From: Candidatus Mcinerneyibacterium aminivorans
GTDB taxonomy: Bacteria; Macinerneyibacteriota; Macinerneyibacteria; Macinerneyibacteriales; Macinerneyibacteriaceae
Assembly: GCA_008086245.1 (NCBI GenBank)
Contig: VSIX01000058.1
Coordinates: forward strand, 27,517 to 91,516
Reading direction: 5' to 3'
DNA length: 64,000 bases
Below, in pieces: positions 1-8,979 of this stretch. The stretch's first letter is position 1. Every line of letters starts with the position of its first letter. Under the pieces are notes generated by a model that was given only the letters and a program-made list of their open reading frames with translations, ran no database searches and was not told where the DNA came from. Both the position numbers and the translations under genes were made by a program.

Positions 1-2
1 CC

Positions 3-56
3 ATATCAAAAGTACATGGACTTCTTGAAAGAGTAATTAAACCTTTTGGTCTATAA
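3..56 (+). CDS. possible 3' end of a plus-strand gene (partial)
   Basis: An open frame enters from the left edge and stops at TAA 54-56. It gives 17 residues ending in LLERVIKPFGL, which looks like ordinary protein. It would be convergent with the gene whose stop lies at 61, a normal arrangement here. It is too short to identify, and chance cannot be excluded. Confidence 0.3.
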   Translation: MSKVHGLLERVIKPFGL

Positions 57-60
57 ATAT

Positions 61-777
61 TCACTTAACAGTGATATCAGAAACTCCACTTTTTTCCAAT
101 ATTTGTTTTTGGGGGTTTCCAGCTATATTCACTTCACTTGCTCCGCTTACTTTTCCTTCAATAGCCTCTTTTACAAACACTTTCAATTCACTTACACCAC
201 TTATTTGAATATATACCCTTTTAGAATTTAGCCTATTTAAATAACTTTTACTGACTCCGCTTAGATCCACGTATAATTCTTCAGTTTTCCCGGTTATTTG
301 AGATTTGCTTGCACCTGATTCTTCAATAGTAAGAACATCTGTTTCAACTTCTGCCTCAAGCTCACTTGCACCACTCAGTTTTATATCAATTCTTCTTTGC
401 ATAATTTTTTTCATAGTAATCTTACTTACTCCGGATGCAGTTATTTTTTCAATCTCGGGCATAGTTATATCAGCAACAATGTCCGGATTATTATAATTTA
501 TATTTCTATCAAGATAGAGATATAAAGTGTCCCCCTTAATATCAATATTAAAATAGTCAATATAGGCTCTATCTATTTTTACCTTAATGTCGAAATAATC
601 TTTTTGTTGTAAATTGATTTTAATTGTATTGGATACATTAATTTTTTTAAAATTTTTTTTATTATAATTTCTGGAAATTATTTGTCCCGAATTTTTAATT
701 CCACCCGACAAAAAAGAAATACATCCTGTAAAAATTAAAAATATAATAATTGTAAATATCTTAAAATTGTTTTTCAT
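61..777 (-). CDS. head-GIN domain (DUF2807-type) lipoprotein
   Basis: This 238-residue protein has an N-terminal hydrophobic segment ending in the lipobox FTGC (Cys about 19), so it should be an envelope lipoprotein. The rest is a repetitive beta-solenoid with recurring GVSK/SGAS/SGVS steps (for example SGASELEAEVETD, SGVSELKV), the hallmark of the DUF2807 'putative auto-transporter adhesin, head GIN' family. The family's function is not settled. The ATG start follows an ideal AAAGGAGG site. It is monocistronic and divergent from the helicase at 915. Family call is confident; role unknown. Confidence 0.85.
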   Translation of the reverse strand: MKNNFKIFTIIIFLIFTGCISFLSGGIKNSGQIISRNYNKKNFKKINVSNTIKINLQQKDYFDIKVKIDRAYIDYFNIDIKGDTLYLYLDRNINYNNPDIVADITMPEIEKITASGVSKITMKKIMQRRIDIKLSGASELEAEVETDVLTIEESGASKSQITGKTEELYVDLSGVSKSYLNRLNSKRVYIQISGVSELKVFVKEAIEGKVSGASEVNIAGNPQKQILEKSGVSDITVK

Positions 778-860
778 ATATTTCCTCCTTTAATTAAAGG
801 ACACCTAAAAAACTTAAAATGTTTCATATTATAACTATTTTTATTGATTTTAGAGAAACA

Positions 861-888
861 TTGAATTTATAATAATATTTCTTATAAT
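861..888 (+). promoter_or_regulatory. promoter for the 915 helicase gene
   Basis: TTGAAT at 861-866 and TATAAT at 883-888 are separated by 16 bp. The predicted start of transcription is about 20 bp before the AGAGGAGGT ribosome site at 901-909. Confidence 0.6.
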
Positions 889-914
889 TACAAATCCAAC
901 AGAGGAGGTATAGT

Positions 915-3161
915 ATGGAAAAAATATTGATTAGAAATATAAATAAAAAAATTGGTCCCGGTGATATTGTTGGGGCCTTAATAAATGAAGCGGATATAGA
1001 ACCCAATCAAATAGGAAATATTAATATAAGGACAAATTTTGCTATTGTTGAAATCGATGAAAATATAAAGGAAAAAGTAATTAAAGTAATGAAAAATAAT
1101 ACAATTGCTGGATTTGAAATAACAGCAGAAGAGTTTAGCAAAAAGAAAGAAAAGCAGGAACAAAAAGTAACAACTTATATTTCCAATTATAAATCACTTG
1201 TTCAGCTTGAAAGAGAAGAAGAAATGCGTATGCACGAAGCTGAAATCAGGAATCTTTCAGGTCATCAAAGGGAAAAAAAGGGAAGAGCAATACTACATTT
1301 AAGAGGAAGAGATCAGGGTACCGGTTTGAAAAACAAATTTCTTATTAAATTTATGAGACAGCGGAGGGGAGAAAAATTACCCGAAAATGAAATTTCTATA
1401 GGAGACCTAGTAATGTTGAGTAAAAGAAATCCCCTATTAGATGATAATCCTACCGGTACTGTGATTGAAAAAACAAATTATTCAATCACCGTGGTATTTG
1501 ATAACAAACCTCCAGAATTTCTGTACAAAAAAAGACTCAGGATGGATTTATATGTTAATGATATAACATTTCAAAGAATGCTTGATTCTCTTTCTAGATT
1601 TAGCAAATTAAAAGGAAAGTTTGAAAAAATAAGAAATTCTTTACTGGGTTTAAGAGAACCTAATTTTGGTAAAAAAAGAAATATTGACTTTTTCAATAAT
1701 AAATTGAATAACTCACAAAAAGAGGCTGTAAAATCAGCTTTGGCCGCTAAAGATTTTTTTCTCATTCACGGACCACCAGGTACCGGCAAAACCATGACCT
1801 GTATAGAAATACTCAAACAGGCTGCAGATGGAAAAACCGAAATACTGGCAACTGCCGATTCAAATACGGCTGTTGATAATATTGTTCAAAGACTGGTTGA
1901 AAAAGATGTAAAAACGATAAGATTGGGACATCCAGCAAGGGTTACTCCCATTTTAAGAGGTCATACCCTTGACTACATGCTTGAAGATCACCCGAAATAC
2001 AAAAAGGCCAGATCTTTGAGAGAAAAAGCAATGAAACTTAAGAAACAACAGGATAATTATACACATCCCAGTGGAAGATGGAGGCGTGGAATGAGCGATA
2101 AGAGAATAATGAAGCTGGCTAAAAAAGGAAAAGGCAGCAGGGGAGTCCCTTATGTGAAAATAAAAGAAATGGCCGACTGGTTAAGAATTCAAGAAAAAGT
2201 TAATAATCATTTTGATAAAATTGATGAACTGGAAAATGAAGCCATAAACGACCTTCTCGATAAAGCTGATGTGATCTGTACCACAAATTCTACTGCCGGT
2301 TCAGAACTTTTAGAAGATAAGAAATTTGACCTTCTGGTTCATGATGAAGCTACTCAATCAAGTGAGCCTTCCTCCTTAATTCCAATTATTAAATCAAAAA
2401 AATTTATACTAGCAGGAGATCACAAGCAGCTCCCACCTACTATTCTAAATCAAAAAGCTAAAATTGAAGGTTTGTCCAAATCTATCTTTGAAAGACTTCT
2501 TGATATTTTTGGAGATAAAATAAAATCTATGTTAAAAATTCAATACCGGATGAATAAAACAATTATGAACTTTTCAGCGGAAAATTTTTATAACGGACAG
2601 TTAAAAGCCGGTAAAGAGGTTAAAAACTGGACTCTTGAAAATTTAAATATTAAAAACCCTGCTTTTGAAGCAGAATATGAGAAACATGTATTTGCCCCGA
2701 ATAAACCTTTTATTTATCTTGATACTGCGGATAAAAAAAGCAGAGAATATTCTAAAAAAGATTCAAAATCATACTATAACAAATATGAGGCTGAGATAGC
2801 TATTAATCTTCTAAACAAATTTAAACAATCCGGAATAAATTTAGAAGATATTGCAGTAATTTCACCTTACAAGGATCAAACAGATTTTATAAACCAACAG
2901 ATAAAAAATGACAAAATAGAAATAGATACAGTTGATGGTTTTCAGGGAAGAGAGAAAGAAGTAATTATTTTAACTCTGGTGCGGAGTAATAACAATAACA
3001 ATATAGGATTCCTAAAAGATTTAAGGAGGTTAAACGTCTCTATAACAAGAGCCAAAAAGAAATGTATTGTTATTGGTGACGGCAATACGGTATCATCAAA
3101 TAATACATATAAAAAACTTATCAAACATGCAAAACAGGAGGAGGGTTATTACAAACTTTAG
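915..3161 (+). CDS. SF1 Upf1/IGHMBP2-like helicase with N-terminal DbpA RNA-binding domain
   Basis: This 748-residue protein carries the full superfamily 1 helicase set: Walker A GPPGTGKT at residues 286-293, motif II DEATQ at 477-481, motif III GDHKQLPPT, motif IV QYRMN, motif V TVDGFQGREKE and motif VI RLNVSITRAKKK. The DEATQ variant and overall pattern place it in the Upf1/IGHMBP2/SMUBP-2 group of 5'-3' helicases. Residues 1-75 (KILIRNINKKIGPGDIVGAL, then a strand IGNINIRTNFAIVEI) match the DbpA/CsdA RRM-like fold that in DbpA binds 23S rRNA. That suggests RNA, perhaps ribosomal, as substrate. The start has an ideal ribosome site. It has its own promoter and is followed 42 bp later by a HAD gene. 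Confidence 0.85.
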   Translation: MEKILIRNINKKIGPGDIVGALINEADIEPNQIGNINIRTNFAIVEIDENIKEKVIKVMKNNTIAGFEITAEEFSKKKEKQEQKVTTYISNYKSLVQLEREEEMRMHEAEIRNLSGHQREKKGRAILHLRGRDQGTGLKNKFLIKFMRQRRGEKLPENEISIGDLVMLSKRNPLLDDNPTGTVIEKTNYSITVVFDNKPPEFLYKKRLRMDLYVNDITFQRMLDSLSRFSKLKGKFEKIRNSLLGLREPNFGKKRNIDFFNNKLNNSQKEAVKSALAAKDFFLIHGPPGTGKTMTCIEILKQAADGKTEILATADSNTAVDNIVQRLVEKDVKTIRLGHPARVTPILRGHTLDYMLEDHPKYKKARSLREKAMKLKKQQDNYTHPSGRWRRGMSDKRIMKLAKKGKGSRGVPYVKIKEMADWLRIQEKVNNHFDKIDELENEAINDLLDKADVICTTNSTAGSELLEDKKFDLLVHDEATQSSEPSSLIPIIKSKKFILAGDHKQLPPTILNQKAKIEGLSKSIFERLLDIFGDKIKSMLKIQYRMNKTIMNFSAENFYNGQLKAGKEVKNWTLENLNIKNPAFEAEYEKHVFAPNKPFIYLDTADKKSREYSKKDSKSYYNKYEAEIAINLLNKFKQSGINLEDIAVISPYKDQTDFINQQIKNDKIEIDTVDGFQGREKEVIILTLVRSNNNNNIGFLKDLRRLNVSITRAKKKCIVIGDGNTVSSNNTYKKLIKHAKQEEGYYKL

Positions 3162-3203
3162 GTAATAATTGACAAAAATGAAATATAGACCTAAAATTTA
3201 AAT

Positions 3204-3935
3204 ATGAAAATAAAATTTATATCTTTTGATTTTTGGAATACATTATTTGAAGGCAAGGGTCCCGATCATGATATTAGAGAAAATAAGAGATTAACTATTA
3301 TAAACAACTTTCTTGAAACCCTCGGTTATAATTTTGACAAAAAAACCTTAATACAAAAAACAAACGAAACCTGGGAATATTTTGTTGATATTTGGGAAAA
3401 TGAAGAGAGAACATTGACTACAAAAGAAATTTTGCAACACTTGTTTAGTAAATTAAAAGTTGAAGAAATAAAAAACCTTGATCATCTAATAAAGAAAATA
3501 TCGAATCTAATACTGAAGTACCCCCCTTCTTTAACCGAAGATATATTATATGATTTAATTCCCCGTCTCAGTAAAAATTATAAGCTATTCATTATTTCTG
3601 ATACTGCTCTAACCTCCGGCAAATATCTAAAAAACATACTCGCAAATCATAACCTGCTGAAATATTTTGATAATTTTTCATTTTCGGATGAAATCGGCCG
3701 TTCTAAGCCACATAGGTTAATGTTTCTAAATGTTTTGGGAAACAGCAAAAATATCAAACATCTTTTACACATAGGAGATATAGGCAGAACAGATATTAAA
3801 GGGGCTAAAAAAATTGGAGCTTCTGCAATTAGGTACAAAATGTATAACGATGAACCTCTCAGCAGCTATAATGCAGATTTTGTTATGAAAAGCTGGGAAG
3901 ATTTTCCAGAATTGCTGGATAAAATTCAAAAATAA
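3204..3935 (+). CDS. HAD-superfamily hydrolase (subfamily IA-like)
   Basis: This 243-residue protein has HAD motif I as FDFWNTLF (nucleophile Asp about 9), motif II IISDT, motif III Lys in GRSKPHR, and motif IV GDIGRTDIKGAKKIG. A helical cap lies between motifs I and II. The second motif I position, usually the general acid Asp, is Trp. Haloacid dehalogenases also lack Asp there, so phosphatase activity is not assured. It lies 42 bp after the helicase gene, probably co-transcribed, with a poor ribosome site (no clear GGAGG). Substrate unknown. Confidence 0.8.
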   Translation: MKIKFISFDFWNTLFEGKGPDHDIRENKRLTIINNFLETLGYNFDKKTLIQKTNETWEYFVDIWENEERTLTTKEILQHLFSKLKVEEIKNLDHLIKKISNLILKYPPSLTEDILYDLIPRLSKNYKLFIISDTALTSGKYLKNILANHNLLKYFDNFSFSDEIGRSKPHRLMFLNVLGNSKNIKHLLHIGDIGRTDIKGAKKIGASAIRYKMYNDEPLSSYNADFVMKSWEDFPELLDKIQK

Positions 3936-4099
3936 ATCATTTATTTAATATTTTATATTTCGAGTAATTACACTAAAAGTAATGTAACAATTTCAACTCC
4001 ATTTACTATCATTTTAAGAGTTTTTCAATCCTCTGTATTTAATTTTTTGTAACTTGTTATATAATTTGTTAAAGATTAATTTAAAAACAAGGAGGAAGA

Positions 4100-4513
4100 A
4101 TGAAAAAAATATTTTGTTTTTTTATAGCAGTATTTTTGTTTTTCACAATTATTAATGCCGAAAATAACGATATACAATATTTAATACAAAATGGTATCCA
4201 AAATAACACAAATGACTATCTAACCATAAGCGGAATTGAAAAATATATTTTAAATAATGCTGTAACTGATATGAAAAAAATGGAAGATGATCATTTTAGA
4301 TACAAATTTTCAAAAATTACCGAAATTGCCCTTGATAAAAGAAGAGGACCCTATAAATATACAATAGTTGCTACATATTTTTCACCTGGAAGATTTAACA
4401 GGCTGAAAGAATTTAAAATCAAACTTGTTTATGAATTATCAAGCAGCAGAAGAGAGATTGATTATAAGCTAAAGGAAAAAGAATTTGAAGAAATAGGTTA
4501 CATCGAAGATTAA
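4100..4513 (+). CDS. small secreted protein of unknown function
   Basis: This 137-residue protein has a clean Sec signal peptide (MKKIF, hydrophobic stretch, cleavage likely after INA at about 20). The mature part is charged, with predicted mixed alpha/beta character and no cysteines. I recognise no family. The AAGGAGGAAG site before ATG is strong and TATAAT at 4060-4065 may be its -10. Length, signal peptide and ribosome site all support a real gene. It may be periplasmic. Confidence 0.7.
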   Translation: MKKIFCFFIAVFLFFTIINAENNDIQYLIQNGIQNNTNDYLTISGIEKYILNNAVTDMKKMEDDHFRYKFSKITEIALDKRRGPYKYTIVATYFSPGRFNRLKEFKIKLVYELSSSRREIDYKLKEKEFEEIGYIED

Positions 4514-4629
4514 TTATAACTATAAAGATTTCATAAAATGAGAATAAAATTAACCAGCTAAATTTTTTAATTACCGATATTATTGTATTTACATATCCTC
4601 CCAAATATTTTATAATATAAAGGATAATT

Positions 4630-5976
4630 ATGAAAATAGATAGACAAACTTTAAAAGATCTTGAAATTTTTGAAAATTTTAATGGTGTTTCTATTTTTGA
4701 TATTGCTAATCTAACTTTAACACCCGGCGGGGAAAAACAGTTGAGAAAATTCTTCAGCAGCCCTAAAAATACCAAAAAAGAGATTGTAGAAACACAGGAA
4801 TTGTTCAAATACATTATGAACAACAGCTGGAGAATCACCCTGCACAAAAATCAAATATATTTTATTCAAAATTATCTTCAATCCAAAATTCAACCTATTA
4901 AAAACAAAAACAACCTTTTAATTCTATTAAAAGGAACTTTATACAGATTCAACCATAGAGATTCCGGATTATTTAGTCATTATGAATATATAAAAGAAGG
5001 AATATATTTTTTAAAAGATTTCCTGGATTTTTTGTATGATATATATGAATCTATTGAGGATAATGCTCCGAAATTAATAAGAAATATAGCTACTAAAATC
5101 TACAATTTTTTAAAAATCGATGCTATCGCAAAACTATATAACAAAAAATATAAAAAATTATCTTTTATAGAAATTTTTAAATATGATCATATTTTTCGCC
5201 ACAAACTGGTTCATGAAATTCATGATATGATAAGATTATTTTTTAAACTTGATGCTTTGATATCAATTTCTAAATTTATACAAAACTATAATCTAACATT
5301 TCCAACTTTTGTAGAATCTGAAAAACCTTATTTTGAAGCCCAAGATTTATATCATATTTTTCTATCCAGCCCTGTAAAAAATAGTTTTAAATTCACCCAA
5401 GATACCAATTTTCTATTTTTAACCGGTCCTAATATGTCAGGGAAAACCACCTTCCTTAAATCATGCGGACTCTGTCTTTATTTTGCCCATCTGGGTATTG
5501 GTGTTCCTGCAAAGTCATTAAAATTGACTTCCTTTGATGAAATTATTAGTGATATTAATACCCAGGATAATATACAGATGGGATACAGTTACTTTTATAA
5601 TGAAGTTAAAAGGGTTAAATATATTTCAAAAAAAATATCAGGCAGCAACAGAGTTTTCGTATTACTTGATGAATTGTTTCGTGGTACAAATGTTCATGAT
5701 GCCTTTGAAGGTACAAAACGTGTAATTGGGGGATTTACCAACTGGACAAACAGCTTATTCATTTTATCATCACACCTTGTTGAACTGGAAAAAAACATAA
5801 AAAATTTCCCGGGAATCTGTTTTAAGCATTTTGATTCCAAGGTGAAAAAAAACACACCCTCCTTTACCTATATATTAAAGGAGGGAGTGTCCCGAAAAAG
5901 AATCGGGTTATTAATACTTGAAAATGAAAATATATTTAAAATTCTTAATAAGGATCAGCTTTCACCAAACAAATAA
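4630..5976 (+). CDS. short MutS-family ATPase (MutS-like, no mismatch-recognition domain)
   Basis: This 448-residue protein ends in a MutS-type ABC ATPase: Walker A GPNMSGKTTFLKS, a Q-loop region, Walker B LLDELFRGTN and switch His in SSHLVELE. The N-terminal half is a helical lever/clamp-like region, beginning at FDIANLTLTPGGEKQLRKFF, which resembles the MutS core domain. There is no domain I (the FxE mismatch wedge) and no Smr domain, so it is neither MutS1 nor MutS2. Similar short MutS-related ATPases occur in Bacteroidetes and their relatives with unclear roles. Its last 22 bp overlap the convergent hutI stop. Role in DNA repair is only inferred. Confidence 0.85.
   Translation: MKIDRQTLKDLEIFENFNGVSIFDIANLTLTPGGEKQLRKFFSSPKNTKKEIVETQELFKYIMNNSWRITLHKNQIYFIQNYLQSKIQPIKNKNNLLILLKGTLYRFNHRDSGLFSHYEYIKEGIYFLKDFLDFLYDIYESIEDNAPKLIRNIATKIYNFLKIDAIAKLYNKKYKKLSFIEIFKYDHIFRHKLVHEIHDMIRLFFKLDALISISKFIQNYNLTFPTFVESEKPYFEAQDLYHIFLSSPVKNSFKFTQDTNFLFLTGPNMSGKTTFLKSCGLCLYFAHLGIGVPAKSLKLTSFDEIISDINTQDNIQMGYSYFYNEVKRVKYISKKISGSNRVFVLLDELFRGTNVHDAFEGTKRVIGGFTNWTNSLFILSSHLVELEKNIKNFPGICFKHFDSKVKKNTPSFTYILKEGVSRKRIGLLILENENIFKILNKDQLSPNK
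5845..5889 (-). terminator. Rho-independent terminator of hutI, inside the MutS-like gene
   Basis: On the minus strand, a 10-bp stem (CCCTCCTTTA at 5857-5866 with TAAAGGAGGG at 5876-5885, 9-nt loop) is followed, after a few bases that can extend the stem with a bulge, by eight U (5852-5845). It lies about 70 bp beyond the hutI stop. Confidence 0.75.
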
Positions 5977-7208
5977 TCGGTTCTGTTTTCAACAACCTTT
6001 TCCCCATTTTTGATAACCATTTTAACATTATTTAATCCGTATTGATAAACCAGATATTTATAATTTGGTATATCAAGCAAGATCAGATCTGCCTTTTTGT
6101 CCTTTTTTATTATTCCTCTATCGCTTCTATCAACAGCTTTAGCAGCATTAACTCCTACAGCATTAATAATTTCTTCAATATCCATTTTTAAATACAGGGA
6201 AGCCAAATTAATAATCATCTGCATATTATATGTATTTGAACTACCTGGATTATAATCAGTTGAAAGAGCTACAATTACATTATTATCAAGCAATTTCCTT
6301 GCCGGAGCATAATTATTTTTCATCAAAAAAAATGAAGTACCAGGAAGCAGGGTAGCAACAGTATTACTTTTACCAAGTCTTTCAATTCCTTTTTCGGTAA
6401 TCTCCATTAAATGATCCGCACTAATTGCATTGTATTCAGCAGCAAGTTCGGCTCCACCCAGTGGGTGAAGTTCATCCGCATGAATTTTTAACTTAAACCC
6501 CATTTTCTTTGCTTCTTCAAAATATTTTTTTGTTTCATCAATCGAAAACACGCCTTTCTCCGTAAAGATATCAACAAATTCAGCAAGATTTTCCTTTTTT
6601 ACTTCCGGCATCATCTCATTGCATACATAGTCCATATACTCCCTTTCACTATACTTACCGGGGATTTCATGAGGCCCCATAAATGTGCTGATTACAGTTT
6701 CGGGATATTTTTCCTGCAACCTTTTTATAACATGAAGCATTTTCATTTCGGTTTTAAGGTCCAATCCATATCCACTTTTAACTTCAACAGTAGTCGTGCC
6801 ATAAGAGAGTAATTTTCTTAATCTATTTTCGGCTAAATCGAATAGTTCATTTTCACCCAGTTTTCGGGTTTTATCAACAGTACTTTTAATTCCCCCTCCC
6901 TGTTCAGCTATTTTTTCATAGGATTCTCCTCGAACCCTCATTAAATATTCTTCATCCCTGCTTCCGCCAAAAACAAGATGAGTATGGGAATCAACAAATC
7001 CGGGCATAACAACATAATTAGAAGCATCAATAACTTTATCCGGTCTGTAATCTAGATTTTTACCTATATCTGCTATTGTATCATTATTTATAGCAATATC
7101 AGTATTTTTCCACATATTAATTTTTTTTCTGGCTTTTCCCCTCGCACATTTATTTTTCGGAGATATTATTTCCATGCAATTTTTCAATAATAAGCTACAT
7201 TTCTCCAT
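5955..7208 (-). CDS. hutI: imidazolonepropionase
   Basis: Imidazolonepropionase hydrolyses 4-imidazolone-5-propionate to N-formimino-L-glutamate in histidine degradation. This 417-residue amidohydrolase has the metal-binding DSHTHLVFGGSRDEEY, KIHADELHPLGGAELAAEY, and the late Asp in STDYNPGSS, all typical of HutI. The ATG at 7208 sits 4 nt after GGGAGG. An in-frame TTG at 7220 would overlap that ribosome site and is unlikely. No other hut gene is in the window, so the pathway must be completed elsewhere or the enzyme acts alone. A strong terminator lies downstream inside the convergent MutS-like gene. Confidence 0.93.
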   Translation of the reverse strand: MEKCSLLLKNCMEIISPKNKCARGKARKKINMWKNTDIAINNDTIADIGKNLDYRPDKVIDASNYVVMPGFVDSHTHLVFGGSRDEEYLMRVRGESYEKIAEQGGGIKSTVDKTRKLGENELFDLAENRLRKLLSYGTTTVEVKSGYGLDLKTEMKMLHVIKRLQEKYPETVISTFMGPHEIPGKYSEREYMDYVCNEMMPEVKKENLAEFVDIFTEKGVFSIDETKKYFEEAKKMGFKLKIHADELHPLGGAELAAEYNAISADHLMEITEKGIERLGKSNTVATLLPGTSFFLMKNNYAPARKLLDNNVIVALSTDYNPGSSNTYNMQMIINLASLYLKMDIEEIINAVGVNAAKAVDRSDRGIIKKDKKADLILLDIPNYKYLVYQYGLNNVKMVIKNGEKVVENRTDYLFGES

Positions 7209-7276
7209 ATTTCCTCCCAATAAACAATTTTATTAAATTTATTATTAACAAGTTATCCACATTTTGTTAACAATTC

Positions 7277-7870
7277 TCAATCCTGGTCTTCTAATTTAAA
7301 CACAAAAGGCCCAATTTTTTTTTCTGCTATTATTTTTTTACCATTTTTAGCTGCAGACTTTACTTTAGCATTTCTAATATTTTTTACAACAATTTTATCT
7401 AATCTTTCATAACCGCTTGATTCAAGGATATTTACAGATAATATATTATCTTTTTTCCCAATTTTCACCCTCAATACTACTTTCCCCTCTTCGCCAAGAA
7501 CCCTTGACATATAAGGATATTCTGGTTTTTTAAAATATATTTTAGGTTCTTTATAGTTATCTGAATTTTCATTTTCAATCTTAGCCGTTTTTAAGTTATC
7601 CACATTATCTTTATTTATTCTTGCTGTGCTTTCCTTCATATCCCCTTTTATAGTTAGAACTTCCTTATTAATGGGTAACCTATTATCCTTTTCGGTTAAT
7701 ATTTTTTTCTTTTTGCCTCTTTCGGATTCCAATTTATTTAATATTACTTCCATTTTATAACTTTTATTTTTTTTGTTTTTTTTACCGTTATTAAAATCCC
7801 CTCCAAAAATAAAAATTAAATGAATTGTTAGGGATAAAATAACAGCAAAAAAATACCTAACCTTTTGCAT
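7277..7870 (-). CDS. TonB-like energy transducer
   Basis: This 197-residue protein has one N-terminal transmembrane helix (FFAVILSLTIHLIFIFG), a long Lys-rich linker that would span the periplasm, and a C-terminal TonB domain (YPYMSRVLGEEGKVVLRVKI, then SSGYERLDKIVVKNI and a final KIGPFVFKL). TonB passes proton-motive energy from ExbB/ExbD to outer-membrane receptors. ATG 7870 lies one base after the exbD stop; an upstream in-frame TTG is less likely. The linker is Lys/Asn-rich, not the usual Pro-rich type. No receptor or ExbB is adjacent. Confidence 0.85.
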   Translation of the reverse strand: MQKVRYFFAVILSLTIHLIFIFGGDFNNGKKNKKNKSYKMEVILNKLESERGKKKKILTEKDNRLPINKEVLTIKGDMKESTARINKDNVDNLKTAKIENENSDNYKEPKIYFKKPEYPYMSRVLGEEGKVVLRVKIGKKDNILSVNILESSGYERLDKIVVKNIRNAKVKSAAKNGKKIIAEKKIGPFVFKLEDQD

Positions 7871-7871
7871 T

Positions 7872-8261
7872 TTATTCCGGCCTAAGTTCAAAATGAACCT
7901 TTTTTATTCCCATCGATCTCATCCTATCCATAATTTTAATCACAAACCCAAATTTTAAATTCTTATCAGCTTTAATTACAAACTCATTTTTTTTATTATT
8001 CTCTATCTTTTCCCAAAATTTTTCTTCCGTGTACTTATTGTTTTCATAATAGAGTTCTTTTTCTGTAGTAATACTTATAACTTTCACAGATTTATCAATA
8101 ACTTCTGTATTTTTTGAAAAGGGTAGGTTAATATCAATCCCTTTCATATAGCTGGCTGAAATTAATATTAAGGAAAAAAATATAAGTAAAATAAAAATAG
8201 TATCAAGAAGAGGTACCATATTAATATTTATTTCGTTTCTTTCGCTCTCTTCAAATTTCAA
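7872..8261 (-). CDS. exbD: ExbD/TolR-family biopolymer transport protein
   Basis: This 129-residue protein has a short cytoplasmic N-terminus, a single transmembrane helix with the conserved proton-path Asp in PLLDTIFILLIFF, and a periplasmic ExbD domain. It starts at TTG 8261 with AGGGAGA placed 5-6 nt upstream. It is translationally linked to the following tonB-like gene. The expected ExbB/TolQ partner is missing here, so it must come from another locus. Confidence 0.88.
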   Translation of the reverse strand: MKFEESERNEININMVPLLDTIFILLIFFSLILISASYMKGIDINLPFSKNTEVIDKSVKVISITTEKELYYENNKYTEEKFWEKIENNKKNEFVIKADKNLKFGFVIKIMDRMRSMGIKKVHFELRPE

Positions 8262-8274
8262 ATCTATCTCCCTT

Positions 8275-8979
8275 TTATATTATTAATTTGTATTTGTTTT
8301 GTTCAAGCCAGGTTTTGTGTTTTTCCATCTCAGGTACCCAGTTTTTTAATTTCTCCCAAAATTTCTTAGAGTGGGCCATAATTTTTAAATGAATTAACTC
8401 ATGAAGTAATACATAATCAATTACTTCAACAGGAGCCATCATCAATCTATAATTAATATTTATGTTCTTCTTTGAAGAGGCACTTCCCCACAGTGTTTTT
8501 TGATTTTTCAATCTTATATTACTGTATTTTATACCGGTTTTTTGAGAATGAAAATCTAATCTTGAAGGAATAAATACCTTTGCTCTATTTTTATAAAATT
8601 TATGAAGAGCTTTTTTAATATTATCATCTGTTTCCTGGACAATATAAACTTTCAAAATATCTCCATCTAATTTGTAATCCTGCTTTTTTGATTTAGTTAT
8701 ATTTAGACTTAATTTCCTTCCCAAATAGTTTATTTTCGAATTCTTAGTGTATTTTTTATTATAACTTTTAAATTTTTTATATATTTTTTCTTTATTTTTT
8801 TCTAGAAATAGCTCAATTTCCTTTTTTGATATCCAGTGGGGAACCCTATATTTAAAAATATTTTCTTTTCTATCCCATATTATGGAAATAGATTTTCTGG
8901 TTTCTTTCTCGAGTCTATACGGAATAATTTCATCCTTAATTGCAATTTGTTTTTCCAAACCATCACATCCTGATATCAT
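8275..8979 (-). CDS. YgjP-like (DUF45/WLM) zinc metallopeptidase
   Basis: This protein of about 234 residues has the gluzincin motif HELIH in VLLHELIHLKIMAHSKKFW, where the second His pair and HSKKFW match the YgjP/DUF45 family (third ligand in the H..HSxxFW segment). The N-terminal IIPYRLEKETRKSISIIWD strand region is also typical. Several starts are possible: ATG 8979, TTG 8991, or TTG 8946 behind AGGA. The gene overlaps the end of the preceding glycohydrolase gene, so they are coupled. Family substrates are unknown. Confidence 0.85.
   Translation of the reverse strand: MISGCDGLEKQIAIKDEIIPYRLEKETRKSISIIWDRKENIFKYRVPHWISKKEIELFLEKNKEKIYKKFKSYNKKYTKNSKINYLGRKLSLNITKSKKQDYKLDGDILKVYIVQETDDNIKKALHKFYKNRAKVFIPSRLDFHSQKTGIKYSNIRLKNQKTLWGSASSKKNININYRLMMAPVEVIDYVLLHELIHLKIMAHSKKFWEKLKNWVPEMEKHKTWLEQNKYKLII

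Noticed and set aside
4419-4847. 142-residue minus-strand open frame across the secreted-protein and MutS-like genes
   Set aside because: It overlaps two well-supported genes, has no ribosome site and no recognisable protein features.
4630-5976. Naming the MutS-like ATPase mutS or mutS2
   Set aside because: Mismatch-recognition and Smr domains are both missing and the length is about half that of MutS.
7209-7220. Upstream TTG start for hutI
   Set aside because: It would lie within the GGGAGG ribosome site that serves ATG 7208.
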